Shown: positions 54,201-63,808, counted from the first letter of the stretch. The stretch: 64,000 nt of DNA from Stenotrophomonas sepilia (GCF_003244875.1 NZ_LXXZ01000048.1:51558-115557), one strand, 5' to 3'. A program made the numbers and translations. The notes: generated by a model from the letters alone, not told the origin.

Positions 54201-57200
54201 GGCATCGCGGTCGTCGACCGGCAGCGCACTGGCATCCAGGTACGGCGACAGATCGTCCACGACGGTCAAACCGGCATCGTCGGCCAACAGCGGCGCGCTT
54301 TCGGCCTCCGTCTCGACACCGTCTACCTCAACGCCCGGAACATCGTCGGCCACCTGGATCGATTCGACCACCGGTAGCGACGCCGCTCCCTCACCCGGTA
54401 CCGACGGCCATCCGGCATCGAAGTAGCGCGAAAGATCGTCGCTGGCGGTCAGCTCACCGACCTCCAGCCCGCCCTCGCCCTCGATCGCAGCATCCTCGAC
54501 CGGGGCTTCGGCGACATCGGCAACTGCCTGCGGTTCCTGCTCCGGCGCGACGGACGAAGGCGGTACCGCATCGGTTTCAGGCGCGATGGCTGCCGAGGCG
54601 TCCGCATCCCATTCCGCCGTCGGTTTGTCATCCAGCGCCAGCTCGGCTTCGTCGTCCTCCAGGCCCACCATCGGCCAGCGCGCTTCCGGCAACTCGCTGG
54701 CCAGCGCCTGCAGGCGCTGTGCCAGTACCTGTTGCGGTGCGATGCGCGGCTGTTCGGCCTGCAGCGCTTCCATGGTGGCGGTGATCGCCTGCGCGGTCGC
54801 ATCCAGCGCGGCCACGCCTTCATCATTCGGCACCACCTCGGCGGCCAGCGCACGCTTGATGTAGGACTCGGCACCGCCGGTTACAGCCGTGATTTCGGGC
54901 ACTTCGGTCATCGCGAAGGCGCCGTTCATGGTGTGCACTGCGCGCAGGAGTGCGTCGCTGACCGGCTGCGGTGCCTGCTGCGCCGAACGCAGCCAGTCCT
55001 GCAGGGTGGCCTGGTGGACTTCCACCTCGGCCTCGAGAATCTCGCGCAACACGCTGTCGATGTTGGCCGGCGTGCCGGTGGTTTCGGCCTCCTCGGCGGT
55101 ATCGGCCAGCGCCGAAGCGGCAATCTCCGCGTCGAGAATGCGGCTGATCTCGTCTTCGCCCTCGGCTTCGGCCACCGGTGCAACCGGTGCAACCGGTGCA
55201 GTGGCCCCAGGCAGGGGGACGTAGTAGGTTTCCTCGCCTGCACCGACACGATCGGCGATGGCCTGCATGGCCTGCAGGTCGACGCTGATGCGCTGGCCAT
55301 GGCGCAGCGCCGCGTTCAGCTGGGGCAGCGCCGCATGCGCGTTGTCGACCATCGCCAGCACGGCGGGGGATGCAGCGCGGCTGCCATCCAGCACGCGGTT
55401 GAGCATGCCTTCGATCTTCCACGCGAACTCACCCAGGGTGCGTGCGCCGACCAGGCGGCCACTGCCCTTGAGGGTATGGAAGATGCGGCGGATCGGGCGC
55501 AGCCGGTCCATGTTGTCCGGCTGCATCCGCCATGCCGGCAGTAGCGTGCCGAGATTGGCCAGCTCATCGTCGAACTCTTCCAGGAACACCTCGCGGATGT
55601 CCTCGTCGATGTTCTCGGCATCGTCGTCGAAACCAGCGTCGAAGCCCGCATTGGTGTCGGCATCGGTCCCGGCAACGGCCGAATCCACCGCCTCCGGCGC
55701 TGCCGCAGCGGCCATCGCCTGTGGATTGAAGCCGGCAGCGGCCGCACTCAACTCGGCGAAGAACTGGGCGTCGGCCTCGCTGAAATCGATCGGCGCGATG
55801 GTGTCGATATCGATCACCGACACGGCCGGCGCCGAGGTTTCCGCTGCCGGGATGGGCGCTTCGATCGACGGCGGCGTGATCAACGTTGCCGGCAGGTCAT
55901 CCGGGGCCTCATCCACCTCGGCCAGCACTGCGGGCGATACATCGGCCAGCGGCGGGACGACGGCATCGACGATCTCCAGCGAAGGATGCAACGCGGCGTC
56001 ATCGTCCAGCGACAGCGTTTCCATCGCATGCAGCGACAGCACGTCGTCAGCGTTGTCCAGCGCGTCGGCATCGAAGCGGAACACCACGTCGTCGGCCACG
56101 GCATCCTGTTCGGCCGCCACCGGGTCGAATACCGGTGCAGCATCGAAAGCGGTCGCGGAGGAATCCACCGCGTCCGTCCTCTCATCGATCACAGGCGCTG
56201 CGGTGTCCTCAAGCATCTGCGGCGCCTCGGACAGCGACCACTGCGGTGCACCGGGGGGGCCGCTGTCAGCCAGTTCGAAGCTGACCGGATCGAAACTGGC
56301 GAAGGTCGGGCTGCGCTCGTCATCGGCAGGCACGATGGCGTCGGCCTCCGGATGGAACGGCGCCAGCTCCCACTGCGGGACATCCGGCGCAGGTGCGCTG
56401 GACGCCGCGAAGACCAGCGATGCCCCCGCATCGTCGTGCGTCGGCGACGGCGAAGCATCGATATCAGCCTTGCTGGCGGCCACGGCGGCCACGGTGCCCA
56501 GTGCGCCGAACATCAGGCGGTTGTCGGACACCATCGGCGCCGGCGAGGCCGGCGGCGGATCGAAGGTGAAGTCCGGCAGTGGCACCGGCACGTCGCCGGC
56601 AGCGGGCGCCGCAGGCTGCACCGGAACCTCGACGCGCTCCGGCTGCAGGGGCTCGGCCTGCAACGCAACCGGCTCACGTTCGACCGGCAGCAGTGCCGGC
56701 GCGTCCGGCGCGACGGCATTGTGCTCCGGCAGCGGCCAGTAGCGCAGAGCCTCGAGGCTGCTGCGGGTGATTTCGAGGATGTCCTCGCGGCCCGGGCGGC
56801 GGTCGCGCAGGGCTTCCAGGTAGTACTCCAGGCTGGCCATGGCATCGGCCAGGGTGTCCAGCTGGCGGCCACTGGGCACGCGCTGGCGGCCGATCAGTTC
56901 GGCCTCGATGTACTGCTGCACGCCGCGCAGGTAATCGGCGGCGGTACCCAGGTCGAGCATGCGCAGCGCGCCGGACACATCGCCCAGCAGGCGTGGTACA
57001 TCCTGCAGCTCGGCATGGTTCCAGCTGGTTTCGATGAAGGCGACGAAATGCTCGCGGGCAGCGGCGAAGTTGGCGATGGCTTCATGCGCCAGCACCTCCA
57101 CCGTGCGCCGGTTCTCGACCGCGCTCGGATCGTCCTCGCCACTGCCGCCGGCGCCCAGATGGGCAACCTGGTCGTCCAGCGAGGCATCGACGTACAGCAG

Positions 57201-57968
57201 TGCACCGGCAATATCCAGCAGCAGGTTCTCGTCAATCTGCTGGCGACCTTCGACCACGCCGCGCAGCGCATCGCGCTGCTGCACGACCACGCCGCGGGCC
57301 ACGCCCAGGCCCATCATGCCCAGCGTATCGGCCACGGCGCCGAGCTCGTTGGCCTGGGTCTGCAGCTGTTCCGGCGCACCACCGGTGCGCAGGTGCAGGT
57401 CAAGCGCATCCTTGATGCGCAGCAGTTCTTCCTTCACCGCACTGCCGACCGTGTCGAGCAGCTCACGGTTGCGTCCGCTCAGGCTGCCACGGGCATGGTC
57501 CAGCTCGGCCTCGGTGGCGGTGACGCTCTCCGGCGCAAAGGCCAGCAGCACACTGTCAGTGACGCCTTCTTCGCCGCGCGACGCACGGATCTCGTTGAGC
57601 AGCGGCATCAGCACGATCGGAATGTCGCGATGGCCGTTCTGCAGGCGTTCCAGATAGTCGGGCAGCAGCACGCTGCCACGCATCAGGGTTGCGCAGGCTT
57701 CATCACGGTCGGCCACGCGACCGGCGCCGATGGCATTGGCCAGCTGCTCCAGTTCTTCGGCCACCATCGCCGGGGCATACAGCTCGACCATGCGCAGGGT
57801 GCCCTGCACCTGGTGCAGGTAGCCGGCGCAGATGCGCATGCGGCTGGCATCGGTCGGGTCTTCGGCGTAGTACTCGACCTCGTTGCGCACCTGGCGCAGG
57901 GTCTCGTCCAGCTCGGGCTTTACCCAGCCCAGCGCTGCGTGGCTCATCGCATCGCGCAGACTGCTCAT
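51228..57968 (-). CDS. chpA: ChpA/PilL hybrid histidine kinase of the twitching-motility chemosensory system
   Basis: About 2246 residues from MSSLRDAMSHAALGW. CheA-like with multiple phosphotransfer domains: an Hpt-like HQVQG near residue 50, a FimL-like segment lacking the His (DVSGALRML, about 330), FHTLKGSGRLVG near 829, VHTMNGAFAM near 1011 and LHTLKGGARMAG near 1508. Between them run long acidic, Ala/Asp-rich linkers. Then a dimerisation helix, the ATPase (LEHMLRNSVAHGLE near 1843; GRGVGMDVVRNEVRQLGG), a CheW domain (about 1950-2090) and a receiver (VVDDSLTMRKV; phospho-Asp in LLDIEMPRMDG near 2171). It should phosphorylate PilG and PilH. It lies 100 bp after pilJ. Confidence 0.93.
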   Translation of the reverse strand: MSSLRDAMSHAALGWVKPELDETLRQVRNEVEYYAEDPTDASRMRICAGYLHQVQGTLRMVELYAPAMVAEELEQLANAIGAGRVADRDEACATLMRGSVLLPDYLERLQNGHRDIPIVLMPLLNEIRASRGEEGVTDSVLLAFAPESVTATEAELDHARGSLSGRNRELLDTVGSAVKEELLRIKDALDLHLRTGGAPEQLQTQANELGAVADTLGMMGLGVARGVVVQQRDALRGVVEGRQQIDENLLLDIAGALLYVDASLDDQVAHLGAGGSGEDDPSAVENRRTVEVLAHEAIANFAAAREHFVAFIETSWNHAELQDVPRLLGDVSGALRMLDLGTAADYLRGVQQYIEAELIGRQRVPSGRQLDTLADAMASLEYYLEALRDRRPGREDILEITRSSLEALRYWPLPEHNAVAPDAPALLPVEREPVALQAEPLQPERVEVPVQPAAPAAGDVPVPLPDFTFDPPPASPAPMVSDNRLMFGALGTVAAVAASKADIDASPSPTHDDAGASLVFAASSAPAPDVPQWELAPFHPEADAIVPADDERSPTFASFDPVSFELADSGPPGAPQWSLSEAPQMLEDTAAPVIDERTDAVDSSATAFDAAPVFDPVAAEQDAVADDVVFRFDADALDNADDVLSLHAMETLSLDDDAALHPSLEIVDAVVPPLADVSPAVLAEVDEAPDDLPATLITPPSIEAPIPAAETSAPAVSVIDIDTIAPIDFSEADAQFFAELSAAAAGFNPQAMAAAAAPEAVDSAVAGTDADTNAGFDAGFDDDAENIDEDIREVFLEEFDDELANLGTLLPAWRMQPDNMDRLRPIRRIFHTLKGSGRLVGARTLGEFAWKIEGMLNRVLDGSRAASPAVLAMVDNAHAALPQLNAALRHGQRISVDLQAMQAIADRVGAGEETYYVPLPGATAPVAPVAPVAEAEGEDEISRILDAEIAASALADTAEEAETTGTPANIDSVLREILEAEVEVHQATLQDWLRSAQQAPQPVSDALLRAVHTMNGAFAMTEVPEITAVTGGAESYIKRALAAEVVPNDEGVAALDATAQAITATMEALQAEQPRIAPQQVLAQRLQALASELPEARWPMVGLEDDEAELALDDKPTAEWDADASAAIAPETDAVPPSSVAPEQEPQAVADVAEAPVEDAAIEGEGGLEVGELTASDDLSRYFDAGWPSVPGEGAASLPVVESIQVADDVPGVEVDGVETEAESAPLLADDAGLTVVDDLSPYLDASALPVDDRDAEEIPDAVEAVASDLNASSFDHVHVADPEAFETPAALPLDSELSSLQDEMAAPGFAEPVSLDAALEAGLHVIDEEQPLADDGQWSVLGLQASELAPGEAEAFAEDADVGGEAAIGEGESADQPSPATVNEKIAEAAAPATAEPVRFFELEDAPGQVEVHAEAADAEADTASDAPAVGVPDADVAETVAPDVLDIPVPEDSADTLDFSVYDRELVDIFVEEGKDLLDHCDGLISELRDAPQDREVLAGLQRDLHTLKGGARMAGINAIGDLGHSIESLLEAVAAGRTEIERRDVQLLERGFDRLHQLLTRTGDHRVVEPAQDLVHAFEVRTTTDIAAAAAAAAAAANVPSVAEATSAPVASPAPALLDAPLSAPLPAEGVVDEDPLARPQQEQVRVRADLLDRLVNHAGEVAIYRSRLEQQLGAFRGAMGELERTNARLRDQLRRLDLETEAQIVARYQREQDQADQKFDPLELDRFSTLQQLSRALNESAADLGGLQGVLDDLSRQYDSLLQQQSRVSSELQDGLMRARMVPFDGLVPRLRRVVRQSGMDTGKQVHLTLEGTHGELDRNVLDRMVAPLEHMLRNSVAHGLEAPEQRRAAGKPEEGEVAIRLHREGSEIVLEVADDGAGLDREAIRRRAIDRGLLAADAQPNDQELDNLIFASGFSTADQVSQLAGRGVGMDVVRNEVRQLGGSVDIQSVRGQGVRFTLRLPQTLAVTQAVFVQIGETTFAVPVASVSGIGRLSRERFEAADSSYRYSGEDYPLYDLGSLVGQAPARADGQDQVPLLLVRAGDLRAAVAIDQVLGNREIVVKPVGLQIASVPGIYGATITGDGRVVVILDVAPLVRRFLANPTAPVLANAPRDERQVPLVMVVDDSLTMRKVTGRILERHNFEVSVARDGVEALERLEERVPDLMLLDIEMPRMDGYELATVMRADPRYRDVPIVMITSRSGDKHRQRAFEIGVQRYLGKPYQELDLMRNVYDLLGIARVRE

Positions 57969-58068
57969 GGACGCGCTCCGTTCGCCGCCGCGCGGTGGCC
58001 GCGCGAGTTCTGGCGTGGGGAATGGAAATGCTTCATCGACTGGTTCCTTGCTCGCCGCCCTGCCCGCG

Positions 58069-60105
58069 TCACGCCGGCAGCTTGAAGTCGGCGACCGAAC
58101 GGCGCAGGTCCGCCGCCAGCTGCGCGAGGTGGCCGATCGACTCGGCGGTCTGTCCGGCACCCTGCGAGGTCTGCCCGGTGATCTGCCGGATCACGCCCAT
58201 GGTGCGGGTGATGTCCGAGGCGGCGGCCGACTGCTGCTGGGCGGCGATCGAGATGTTCTTGATGAGGGTGTTCAGCGCGTTTGACACGCGTTCGATCTCG
58301 GTCAGCGCGGTACCGGCGTCCTCGGCCAGGCGCGCACCAGACACCACTTCGGCCGTGGTCTGCTCCATCGAGGTGACCGCTTCATTGGTGTCGGCCTGAA
58401 TGGCCTGGACCAGGTTTTCGATGCGTCGGGTCGCACCCGAGGTGCGTTCTGCCAGGCGCTGCACTTCGTCGGCCACGACCGCGAAACCGCGGCCCGCTTC
58501 ACCGGCCGACGCGGCCTGCACCGCCGCGTTCAACGCCAGGATGTTGGTCTGCTCGGAGATGTCGTTGATCAGTTCCACGATCGAGCCGATTTCCTGCGAC
58601 GACTCGCCCAGGCGCTTGATGCGCTTGGAGGTTTCCTGGATCTGGTCACGGATCTGGTCCATGCCCTGGATGGTCTCGCGCACCACGCCGGCACCTTCGG
58701 CAGCGATCACCACCGAGCGCTGTGCCACGTCGGCCGACTCGGCCGAGTTGCGCGACACCTGCTCGATGCTCGCCGCGATCTCCCCGATGCGGTCCGAAGC
58801 CGAGGTGATCTGGTTGGCCTGGTGCCCTGCGGCCTCTGCCAGCTGCATGGCGGTGGCCTGGGTTTCCTGGGTGGACATCGCGACCTTGGCCGAGGTGTCA
58901 TTGATGGTGGTCACCAGGTGGCGCAGCTCGTCGACCGCGTAGTTGATCGCGTCGGCGATCGCGCCGGTCATGTCCTCGGTCACCGAGGCCTTCACCGTCA
59001 GGTCGCCCTCGCCGAGCGAGGAGATTTCGTCCAGCAGCCGCATGATCGCCTGCTGGTTGCGGCTGTTGAATTCCACCTGGGTCTGGTAGCGCAGTTCCTG
59101 CTCGCGCGAGCGGCTGCGCACGTTGGTGGAGACGAAGCCGATGATCGCGATCAGCGACAGCGCACCGGAGACCACGCCAATCCAGAAGTTCGGGAACAGG
59201 CGGGTGTCGGATACCGAGCCGAACGAGGAGAACGCGTCGAACAACTTGCGGCTGTCATCCAGCATGTGGGCCGAACCCTGGCCCAGCGCGGTGGCAGCGG
59301 ACTGCGCCGCGAACAGCTGGCGCGAGCTGGCCAGGATCGCGTCGGCGTCCTGCTTCATCGCTTCCCACTTCTGCTGCGACTGTTCCAGCGCGGCCACGGC
59401 GGCGGCACCGCGCACGGCGGTGATGCCCAGTTCCTCGTTGCCGTTGCGCAGGCCGTCGAGCACCTGCGAGAACACGGTGATGTCACGTGCCAGCGCATCG
59501 CCGGAGGTCGCCGCGGCGCTGCCACCGGCACGCATTTCGGTCACGCGGCGGGCCATCGAACCGGCCACCACAACCTGCTGCAGCGCGCTGTACACCTGCG
59601 ACGACGGCGCGCCGGAAGCGGACATCGCACGCACCAGCTCGTTCAGCTGGGCCTGCAGGCCCGGCACTGCGCCGGTGAAGTTGTTCGCGTTGCCGGCCAG
59701 CGCCAGCACGGCCGGTTCGCTGGCCACCAGCTGCCCGGCCTGCTTGCCCAGCGGCGCCCAGGTCTCGCCGAGGGTGGCGATGGCACCGGCTACGCCCGGC
59801 TCCTTGCCGTAGCGTCCCTGCAGGGTCGACACGTTCTGCTCGATCGCGTTGCGGGTGGCCTTGAAGGCGGTGAAGGCCTGGGCGTTGCCGCCGACCGCGT
59901 CACGTCCCTGGTTGGCCAGCTGCTGCGACAGCACCTGCAGGTCGGCGGCCTTGGAGCCGGCGTCGGCAAGGCGGCTGCCCTGCCAGGTGGCGACGCCGGT
60001 GTTGACGCCGAACAGGATCATCGATGCCAGCAGCAGGAACAGCCAGAGGTTGCTGCCGCCCAGCCGCAGCTTGCCGGTCTTGGTGGCGTCCGAAGCAGTA
60101 CTCAT
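58069..60105 (-). CDS. pilJ: PilJ methyl-accepting chemotaxis protein
   Basis: 678 residues. TM1 near the N-terminus ([20 protein letters not shown]), a periplasmic region with two PilJ-type helical sensor modules (to about 310), TM2 ([20 protein letters not shown]), a HAMP-like segment, and the conserved cytoplasmic hairpin tip ([40 protein letters not shown]). It is the receptor for surface contact and pilus tension in the Pil-Chp system. No pilK methyltransferase gene follows it here. Confidence 0.96.
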   Translation of the reverse strand: MSTASDATKTGKLRLGGSNLWLFLLLASMILFGVNTGVATWQGSRLADAGSKAADLQVLSQQLANQGRDAVGGNAQAFTAFKATRNAIEQNVSTLQGRYGKEPGVAGAIATLGETWAPLGKQAGQLVASEPAVLALAGNANNFTGAVPGLQAQLNELVRAMSASGAPSSQVYSALQQVVVAGSMARRVTEMRAGGSAAATSGDALARDITVFSQVLDGLRNGNEELGITAVRGAAAVAALEQSQQKWEAMKQDADAILASSRQLFAAQSAATALGQGSAHMLDDSRKLFDAFSSFGSVSDTRLFPNFWIGVVSGALSLIAIIGFVSTNVRSRSREQELRYQTQVEFNSRNQQAIMRLLDEISSLGEGDLTVKASVTEDMTGAIADAINYAVDELRHLVTTINDTSAKVAMSTQETQATAMQLAEAAGHQANQITSASDRIGEIAASIEQVSRNSAESADVAQRSVVIAAEGAGVVRETIQGMDQIRDQIQETSKRIKRLGESSQEIGSIVELINDISEQTNILALNAAVQAASAGEAGRGFAVVADEVQRLAERTSGATRRIENLVQAIQADTNEAVTSMEQTTAEVVSGARLAEDAGTALTEIERVSNALNTLIKNISIAAQQQSAAASDITRTMGVIRQITGQTSQGAGQTAESIGHLAQLAADLRRSVADFKLPA

Positions 60106-60146
60106 CGTTCAACCTCGATCTTCAATGCAGGGGGCGATGCCTGGCC

Positions 60147-60677
60147 TCAGGCCGCGGCTTGCCGGAATTCAGGGGTGCGCGACAGCAGCGAGAGCGAGAA
60201 CACGCCCCAGTCATGGCCGTCGGCATGGAAAGCACGATCGACGAAATGCCCGTAGCGGCCATCGGCCAACGTGCCCGCTTCGATCTGCTGGTCCAGCTCG
60301 AAGCTGCGCTGGCCGAACAGTTCATCGATGGTCAGTGCGACGTCGCCGCCGGCCTGGCGCATGATCAGCACGCGCTGGCCTTCCTGCTGCACGGTGCGCG
60401 TGCCTTCCAGGAAGTACTTCAGGTCGACCACCGGGAACAGGTTGCCGCGCAGGTTGCCCACGCCCAGCAGCCAGGGCTGCGCACAGGGTACCGGGGTCAC
60501 CGGCGGCATCGGTACGATTTCCACCACTTCGCGGAAATCGGACACCAGCCGGCGCTGGCCGACGCGGAAACCCACGCCACGCCACAGGTCCTGGGCAAAC
60601 TGTTTTCCGGGCAACTGCACCGCATGGGCCAGGCTGCGCCGTTCATAGGCTTCAAGGATGTCGAAGGGCGAGCGCAT
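60147..60677 (-). CDS. pilI: PilI CheW-like adaptor
   Basis: 176 residues with a single CheW domain: GFRVGQRRLVSDFREVVEIV, WLLGVGNLRGNLFPVVDLKY, VALTIDELFGQRSFELDQQI. It couples PilJ to ChpA. The ATG overlaps the pilH stop by one base. Confidence 0.95.
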   Translation of the reverse strand: MRSPFDILEAYERRSLAHAVQLPGKQFAQDLWRGVGFRVGQRRLVSDFREVVEIVPMPPVTPVPCAQPWLLGVGNLRGNLFPVVDLKYFLEGTRTVQQEGQRVLIMRQAGGDVALTIDELFGQRSFELDQQIEAGTLADGRYGHFVDRAFHADGHDWGVFSLSLLSRTPEFRQAAA

Positions 60678-61039
60678 CAGGCCACCAGTTCGTTGATCCG
60701 CGCGATCAGTTCATCCTCGCGCGGCGGCTTGACGATGTAATCGGCGGCGCCCTGGCGCAGGCCCCAGGCCTTGTCGGTTTCCATCGCCTTGGTGCTGACG
60801 ATGATCACCGGGATGTGCTTGATCGCCGCATCACGGGCCATCGCACGGGTCGCCTGGAAGCCGCTCATGCCGGGCAGGACCACGTCCATCAGCACCAGCT
60901 GCGGCACCTGGTCGCGGACCAGCTGCAGGCCATCCTCGGCGTTGTCCGCTTCCAGCACTTCGTGGCCGGCACGGCGCAGCCACTGGGTGAACACCGCGCG
61001 GTCGGTCGGTGAATCCTCGATCAGGACGATACGAGCCAT
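60677..61039 (-). CDS. pilH: PilH response regulator
   Basis: 120 residues, receiver domain only: IVLIEDSPTDRAVFTQWLRR (acid pocket), LVLMDVVLPGMSGFQATRAM (phospho-Asp near 52), VIIVSTKAMETDK and YIVKPPRED. In the Pil-Chp scheme PilH acts on retraction or as a phosphate sink. Follows pilG by 18 bp. Confidence 0.95.
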   Translation of the reverse strand: MARIVLIEDSPTDRAVFTQWLRRAGHEVLEADNAEDGLQLVRDQVPQLVLMDVVLPGMSGFQATRAMARDAAIKHIPVIIVSTKAMETDKAWGLRQGAADYIVKPPREDELIARINELVA

Positions 61040-61057
61040 TGTGCCTTTCCCCCCTGG

Positions 61058-61459
61058 TCAGGCGTTGACGTATGTGCGGATGGCACCCAGCAGTTCTTCA
61101 CGCGTGAAAGGCTTCGTCAGGTACTGCTCCGAGCCGACGATGCGTCCCCGCGCCTTGTCGAACAGGCCATCCTTGGACGACAGCATGATGACCGGGGTCG
61201 CCTTGAACAGCTGGTTGCCCTTGATCAGCGCGCAGGTCTGATACCCGTCCAGGCGCGGCATCATGATGTCGACGAAGATGATCTGCGGTTGCTGGTCTGC
61301 GATCTTGGCAAGCGCTTCGAAGCCGTCGGTGGCGGTGACCACCTCGCAGCCTTCGCGCTTGAGCAGCGTTTCCGCAGTCCTGCGGATGGTCTTCGAGTCA
61401 TCGATGACCATCACCCGGAGTCCTGCGAGTTCCCCGCCCGCAGTCGTGTTTTCAGTCAT
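61058..61459 (-). CDS. pilG: PilG response regulator
   Basis: 133 residues, single receiver: VMVIDDSKTIRRTAETLLKR, IIFVDIMMPRLDGYQTCALI (phospho-Asp), VIMLSSKDGLFDKARGR and YLTKPFTREEL. PilG promotes pilus extension in Pseudomonas and Xanthomonas. First gene of the cluster; the promoter should lie between it and divergent gshB, where TATAGAT (minus strand, around 61514-61520) is AT-rich. Confidence 0.96.
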   Translation of the reverse strand: MTENTTAGGELAGLRVMVIDDSKTIRRTAETLLKREGCEVVTATDGFEALAKIADQQPQIIFVDIMMPRLDGYQTCALIKGNQLFKATPVIMLSSKDGLFDKARGRIVGSEQYLTKPFTREELLGAIRTYVNA

Positions 61460-61699
61460 TGCCTATCCCCAAGCGCACGGCCCGATCTCTGGCGGGGGCC
61501 GCTGCGAAAGCGTATCTATATCGCACTTTCCGCGCCCGCTTCAAGGCCGCCCCACGGCGCGGGGCATGGCCCCCTCCTGAACGTGACGGGTTTCGCAATG
61601 AGTGCGCGACCGCCGGGCGGACGCTGCGTTGCAGTATGGCGGGGAGGCGCGCGACCGGCGTTGCCGCTACCATCAACGCCTTGCCTGACAGGTGCGCCC

Positions 61700-62647
61700 A
61701 TGCCGTTGAACGTCATCGTGGTGATGGACCCCATCGCCCACATCAAGATCGCCAAGGACACCACCTTCGCCATGCTGCTGGAAGCCCAGCGCCGCGGCCA
61801 TGCCCTGCACTACGTGCGGCCGGGCGGACTGGCCCTGGAAGGTGGCGTGGCGGTGGCCCAGACCGCGCCGCTGCAGGTGCGCGACGACCCGGCCGGCTGG
61901 TATGAGCTGGGTGAGTTCAGCCGTACCGAGTTCGGGCCCGGCCAGATCGTGCTGATGCGCAAGGACCCGCCGGTCGACGCCGAGTACATCTACGACACCC
62001 AGGTGCTGGACGTGGCCGCCGCTGCCGGTGCCTGCGTGGTCAACAACCCGCAGGGCCTGCGCGACTACAACGAGAAGCTGGCAGCCCTGCTGTTCCCGCA
62101 GTGCTGCCCGCCGACCCTGGTCAGCCGCGATGCCAAGGCGCTGAAGGCCTTCGCCCTCGAACACGGCCAGGCCGTGCTGAAGCCGCTGGACGGCATGGGC
62201 GGCCGCTCGATTTTCCGCAGCGGCCAGGGCGATCCGAACCTGAACGTGATCCTGGAGACACTGACCGACGGCGGCCGCAAGCTGGCGCTGGCCCAGAAGT
62301 TCATTCCCGACATCACCGCCGGCGACAAGCGCATCCTGCTGGTCGACGGTGAACCGGTCGATTACTGCCTGGCGCGCATTCCCCAGGGTGACGAGTTCCG
62401 CGGCAACCTGGCGGCCGGCGGCCGTGGCGAAGGGCGCCCGCTGAGCGAGCGTGACCGCTGGATCGCCGGCCAGGTTGGCCCGGAGATGAAGCGTCGTGGC
62501 ATGCGCTTCGTCGGCCTGGACGTGATCGGCGATTACCTGACCGAGGTCAACGTGACCAGCCCGACCTGCGTGCGCGAGCTCGACGCGCAGTACGGCCTGA
62601 ACATTGCCGGCACCCTGTTCGACGCGCTCGAGGCCGGCCTGCGCTGA
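61700..62647 (+). CDS. gshB: Glutathione synthetase
   Basis: 315 residues from MPLNVIVVMDPIAHIKIAKD. ATP-grasp ligase joining gamma-glutamylcysteine and glycine. Seen: MRKDPPVDAEYIYDTQVLD, VVNNPQGLRDYNEKLAALLF, AVLKPLDGMGGRSIF (ATP loop), and DYLTEVNVTSPTCVRELD. The gshB-pilG divergent arrangement is the same as in P. aeruginosa. It overlaps tonB by one base. Confidence 0.97.
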   Translation: MPLNVIVVMDPIAHIKIAKDTTFAMLLEAQRRGHALHYVRPGGLALEGGVAVAQTAPLQVRDDPAGWYELGEFSRTEFGPGQIVLMRKDPPVDAEYIYDTQVLDVAAAAGACVVNNPQGLRDYNEKLAALLFPQCCPPTLVSRDAKALKAFALEHGQAVLKPLDGMGGRSIFRSGQGDPNLNVILETLTDGGRKLALAQKFIPDITAGDKRILLVDGEPVDYCLARIPQGDEFRGNLAAGGRGEGRPLSERDRWIAGQVGPEMKRRGMRFVGLDVIGDYLTEVNVTSPTCVRELDAQYGLNIAGTLFDALEAGLR

Positions 62648-63531
62648 TGCCGTCCGCACCCGCCGTTCTGCCCCCGCCGCCACGCGAAGCGCAACGGCTG
62701 GGGGCCACCATCGCACTGTCGGTGCTGGTCCACGCCCTGCTGATCCTGGGCGTGGGTTTCGCCGTGAAAGGCGATGCTCCGCTGGTGCCGACGCTGGAAG
62801 TGATCTTCAGCCAGACGCGCACCGCACTGACGCCAAAGCAGGCTGATTTCCTTGCCGCCGCCAACCAGGAAGGCGGTGGCGAGCACGACCGCGCACAGCG
62901 TCCGCGCGACAACCAGGCCGGCATCGTGCCGCAGGCCCGGTCCGGGTTGAGCCCGGTGCCGCAGCAACAGCAATCGGCCGCCCCGGTTCCGCCGCCGCAG
63001 GCACGGGTGGTCAGCAGCCGCAACGGACAGGACTCGGTGGCACAGGCGCAGGCCCAGCCAACCCCGGAACGCCCCGAGCCGGACGCGCCGTTGAGTGCAC
63101 GCGAGCAGCGCGATGTGGAGATGGCGCGACTGGCTGCCGAAGTGCATCTGCGCTCGGCGCAGTATGCCAAGCGCCCGAATCGCAAGTTCGTGTCGGCCAG
63201 CACGCGTGAATATGCCTATGCCAATTACCTGCGCGCCTGGGTCGACCGTGCCGAGCGCGTCGGCAACCTGAATTATCCGGACGAGGCCCGGCAGCGCCGG
63301 CTCGGCGGCCAAGTGGTGATCAGCGTGGGCGTGCGGCGCGATGGCAGCGTGGAGAGCAGCCGCATTCTGCGTTCAAGCGGGACGCCGCTGCTGGATGAAG
63401 CGGCGCTGCGGGTGGTGAAGCTGGCGCAGCCGTTCCCGCCGTTGCCAAAGACCGAGGACGAGATCGACATCCTGCAGGTCACCCGTACCTGGGTGTTCCT
63501 GCCGGGCGGCGAACTGCGCGACGACCGGTAG
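62647..63531 (+). CDS. tonB: TonB-family energy transducer
   Basis: 294 residues. One N-terminal TM helix (TIALSVLVHALLILGVGFAV), a Gln/Pro-rich periplasmic spacer, and a C-terminal TonB domain (NLNYPDEARQRRLGGQVVIS, GVRRDGSVESSRILRSSGTP, LLDEAALRVVKLAQPFPPLP). It passes proton-motive force to outer-membrane receptors. A tonB-like gene also lies next to gshB in Pseudomonas. The stop codon TAG is the last three bases of a GTAG string and runs directly into the repeat module. Confidence 0.93.
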   Translation: MPSAPAVLPPPPREAQRLGATIALSVLVHALLILGVGFAVKGDAPLVPTLEVIFSQTRTALTPKQADFLAAANQEGGGEHDRAQRPRDNQAGIVPQARSGLSPVPQQQQSAAPVPPPQARVVSSRNGQDSVAQAQAQPTPERPEPDAPLSAREQRDVEMARLAAEVHLRSAQYAKRPNRKFVSASTREYAYANYLRAWVDRAERVGNLNYPDEARQRRLGGQVVISVGVRRDGSVESSRILRSSGTPLLDEAALRVVKLAQPFPPLPKTEDEIDILQVTRTWVFLPGGELRDDR

Positions 63532-63771
63532 GGTTTTGGTGCCCGGGCCTGCGGCCCGGGACCCGCTGAAGGGCTAGAGCAACAGCAACAGCAGCGGTTG
63601 GTGTCCTGAAGCTTGGCGGGGCGGTGTCGGGCGGCGGGGACGCCGCAAGTACGTCCGTGTAGGCTTAGCCGCGGCATCCATGCCGCGGATACCCCGCCGC
63701 CCGACACCGCCCCGCCTCTGACAGATCGCGGCGCACCATTGCTGTTGGTAGGTGTCGACCTTGGTCGACAC
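63532..63771. repeat. Composite repeat module, second copy
   Basis: Same order as at 1302-1542: hairpin with TGC loop (63542-63560, CCGGGCC arms), AGCAACAGCAACAGC, long palindrome LP5 with perfect 25-bp arms (63615-63639 with 63692-63716) and inner hairpin CCGCGGCAT-CC-ATGCCGCGG (63669-63688), CCTCTGACAGAT, and the GTAG repeat at 63748-63771. The arm sequences differ from copy 1 but stay complementary. Confidence 0.88.
63748..63771 (+). repeat. GTAG-headed palindromic repeat
   Basis: Identical over all 24 bases to the repeat at 1519-1542; arms GTGTCGACC and GGTCGACAC around TT. Confidence 0.8.
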
Positions 63772-63808
63772 ACATCCACGCCAGGCGTGGATACGAGCGA
63801 AGCGACCC

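Noticed and set aside
50913..54377. 1154-codon plus-strand frame opposite chpB and chpA, and a Ser/Ala-rich frame at 55258-56742
   Set aside because: Mirror images of the Ala/Asp-rich chpA linkers; composition follows the opposite strand.
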